From positions 95,204 to 142,203 of the forward strand of contig UZAN01039560.1 of NCBI GenBank assembly GCA_900618425.1: 47,000 nucleotides of DNA, in the 5' to 3' direction. Numbering within the stretch: the first letter of the stretch is position 1; the number at the start of each line of letters is the position of its first letter. A program made the translations under genes and the position numbers. The notes beneath the pieces are model-generated. The model was not told the DNA's origin. It worked only from the letters and a program-made list of their open reading frames with translations, and did no database searches. Shown here one piece after another: positions 45,301 through 47,000 of the stretch. The stretch comes from Echinostoma caproni (Eukaryota > Platyhelminthes > Trematoda > Plagiorchiida > Echinostomatidae).

Positions 45301-45668
45301 AGTCCTCACTACAATGCGTGGATTTGATGGACGTCCTGTACGTCCGAGGAAACGATTTGAGACCATCAAAAGGAACCATTATCCGAAAGATGGACCAAGT
45401 TATGGTAATAATCACGTACCTGACAGATGCAACAGTTCATCGACGCCACGTCGACCAAATCCATTTTAATGGGACCCCTAGATTGATTGAGGACCCTTCA
45501 GAATGGAACCAAGAAAGCCCGCCCGGTGATAAGCCGTTACCAGGTACAGAAAATCAAAAGCCGTATTCCTATACTCTTGTAACATCTACCGACGAGAAAA
45601 CCTCATTGGCGCTCCAACGACTAGGCAGAATAGCAAGCCAAATCAACGAGGCTCTTTTGAGGGAGTAA
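45201..45668 (+). pseudogene. C-terminal region of the second gypsy polyprotein
   Basis: A 155-codon frame, the longest intact piece of the debris. It starts with LLYQNAANAIAQESPAKLFK, the post-integrase segment found after the core in this lineage, then VDLMDVLYVRGNDLRPSKGT, and DATVHRRHVDQIHFNGTP, a chromodomain-free tail. Closes at TAA 45666-45668. It is in a different frame from the integrase core before it. Confidence 0.72.
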
Positions 45669-45670
45669 AG

Positions 45671-46139
45671 TTGTGGTTATCCTGGCTTAAGGGGTCACGC
45701 AAACCAAGGGGCGACACGTTACAGTTTTCGGACAATTGTGATAAATCAAGGTACCCGGGCGACATCAGCAAAGCGCGTACGTGTCACAGCTTATTGAATT
45801 GGAACCATAAGCCGACTATACCAACCAATCAGAAGCCGTGCGGCCCAGACAGAAGTTGTAGGACGCCAGAAGTACCAATGTGTTTATCGATCTGGAAATC
45901 CTTTCTGTAAAACCCAGACAAACCACTTTTGATCCCATTTCAGGATTTTCAGGTTTCACTCGTTCAAAATCATTCGCCAAATAAATACATACACATTTTA
46001 GCGCTCGATCTCATATGTATATTTACGCATCAATCACATTATTTGATTTTTTTGTTTTTGCTTCGCCCGGACCCTATTTGTTTTTGATCGTGATTTCAAC
46101 GCTCACTTTTGACTCGTTTCAGTGCAGCGTGATACTGAG
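45671..46139. other. Between gypsy debris and the last LINE, nothing supported
   Basis: May contain the 3' leader or LTR of the gypsy element. No repeat of it was found upstream. Confidence 0.4.
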
Positions 46140-47000
46140 CGAAGCCGAGCGTGTTAGAATCCCTACTATTTCTAATGTTCATAAGCGATCTGTCACAGTA
46201 TTTTTGAAATCCCTGTTTCACTTTTGCCGATGACTTCAAAATGACAGGCACGGACTTACAGAGGGATCCAAAGAAAGTTCACTAATAGACTTTTCAGTGG
46301 GATCTGCCCCTGAAACTCACCAAGTGTCGACTTTTGGTCACCAGAACCAACACGTAATTGGTGAACGGTCTACTACTACAACGTGCCTCACAAACGACAG
46401 ACCTCTGGGTTATTATGAGCCACAACTTCAAGCTCTCAGCTCAGTGCCTCGGGACAACGTACAAGGTAGGAAGGGCATTATTTCGCCCTTGTGCAACAGG
46501 CATTAGCAGGCAACCGGGGGTTTTCGTAACTTTATATAAGTTCATTGTTCGCCCTCATTTAGAATATTTTGTCCAGGCGTGGACACTGGATGACAAAAAA
46601 GATATAATATGCTTAGATAGTGTGCAGTGTCTGGCCACCCGAATTCTAGCTGAACCGAGGGGTACAAGCTAAGAACAGAGACTAATGGACGCCAGTCTCT
46701 TCTCGCTTGCTCGAAGAGGAGTGCGGGGTGACCTGATAGCCTTTCGAAATTGTAAAAGAACTGTCAGGGCTCAACCTAGGTCATCAGTTCAGGTCATGTC
46801 AGATTGCAAAGGACTGGCAGTGGCTACGGTCAATCGGGTGTCCAGGTTTCTTCCGGCAGTATGCTCACAAAGTGTGCAACCACCACTGCAAATTGCCTCC
46901 AGTACGGCGCCCTTGATGAATAGGAAGGGAAACACTCATCCCCTTTCACCTCTTCAGCGAACAGGAGACATGTATCATGAAGGTGTTCCATTGCACATTG
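46140..47000 (+). mobile_element. CR1-like LINE reverse transcriptase, runs off the window
   Basis: Landmarks in order: FLMFISDLSQYF, a TGA, then FTFADDFKM (motif C with both Asp, about 46216-46242), WDLPLKLTKCR, TTDLWVIMSHNFKLSAQC, LYKFIVRPHLEYFVQAW and RRGVRGDLIAFRN. This is the palm-to-thumb part of a CR1/L2-type polymerase. Frames shift several times, so it is dead. The motif wording differs from the CR1-like copy at 1-2790, so it is a different family. The 3' end is outside the window. Confidence 0.85.

Larger units (their letters stand above)
43740..45670 (+). mobile_element. Ty3/gypsy-type LTR retrotransposon debris, two elements joined
   Basis: Contains a gag start (43755), a first integrase core (44118-44430), a second and different integrase core (44850-45180) and the C-terminal region of the second polyprotein (to 45668). 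Protease, reverse transcriptase and RNase H are absent. All parts are on the + strand. No LTRs could be paired by eye on either side. The two integrases differ in wording at every motif, so they come from different families, nested or fused by deletion. Confidence 0.8.

Noticed and set aside
43740..46140. Paired LTRs around the gypsy debris
   Set aside because: Flanks at 43300-43740 and 45670-46140 share no obvious sequence; a self-alignment program would settle it.
1..47000. CRISPR array, prokaryotic operon, rRNA gene or hammerhead ribozyme
   Set aside because: No regularly spaced repeats, no bacterial gene layout and no rRNA words; a partial visual search for the hammerhead core (CTGATGA with a paired GAAA and GTC) found no full set.

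Overview
The window reads as repeat-rich eukaryotic nuclear DNA, most likely from a parasitic flatworm (a digenean trematode is my best guess, inferred from the style of the retrotransposons, the AT-rich intergenic DNA with many small frames, and possible very short introns). Nothing bacterial is present: no operons, no ribosome-binding sites, no CRISPR. There is a 708-base assembly gap (33113-33820) and single unresolved bases at 11898, 23903, 34043 and 38130.

The firmest content is mobile DNA, all of it decayed. A CR1-like LINE on the + strand fills 1-2790 (endonuclease plus reverse transcriptase, cut by the window edge). It meets an RTE-like LINE remnant on the - strand (2900-3850) tail to tail. 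Smaller LINE scraps lie at 4140-4490 and 4955-5560. A second LINE type is present on the - strand at 23100-25730 and a relative of it on the + strand at 26140-28270; the latter is interrupted by a tRNA-derived SINE-like segment (26685-26860). A separate tRNA-headed SINE family has three same-orientation copies at 30250-30428, 38484-38650 and 40041-40220. The right end (43740-47000) is a cluster of + strand retroelement debris: a Ty3/gypsy gag start joined almost directly to an integrase, a second integrase of a different lineage right behind it, then another CR1-like reverse transcriptase running off the window.

Host genes are less certain. Between the repeats are candidate exons, judged only from open frame, splice-site quality and matching phases. 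The best two sets face away from each other: a - strand chain between 11286 and 12574 (with possible 34-base and 54-base introns and micro-exons), and a + strand chain between 13771 and 15102 encoding hydrophobic segments, one exon of which carries an in-frame TAA. Other single candidates are at 6013-6115, 10281-10371, 16980-17119, 28905-29093, 29391-29522, 31005-31130, 32724-32935, 36543-36832, 37271-37376 and 42580-43003. I recognised no family for any of them, and open frames of this size also arise by chance in 47 kb.

The most unusual structural feature is a long inverted repeat of about 98% identity (8728-9114 against 10810-11200) with a 1.7 kb spacer, next to the - strand candidate gene. 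I found no convincing evidence of a new defence-type or regulatory system; the points most worth checking are the inverted repeat, the exon chains, the exonised-SINE candidate and the double-integrase gypsy debris.
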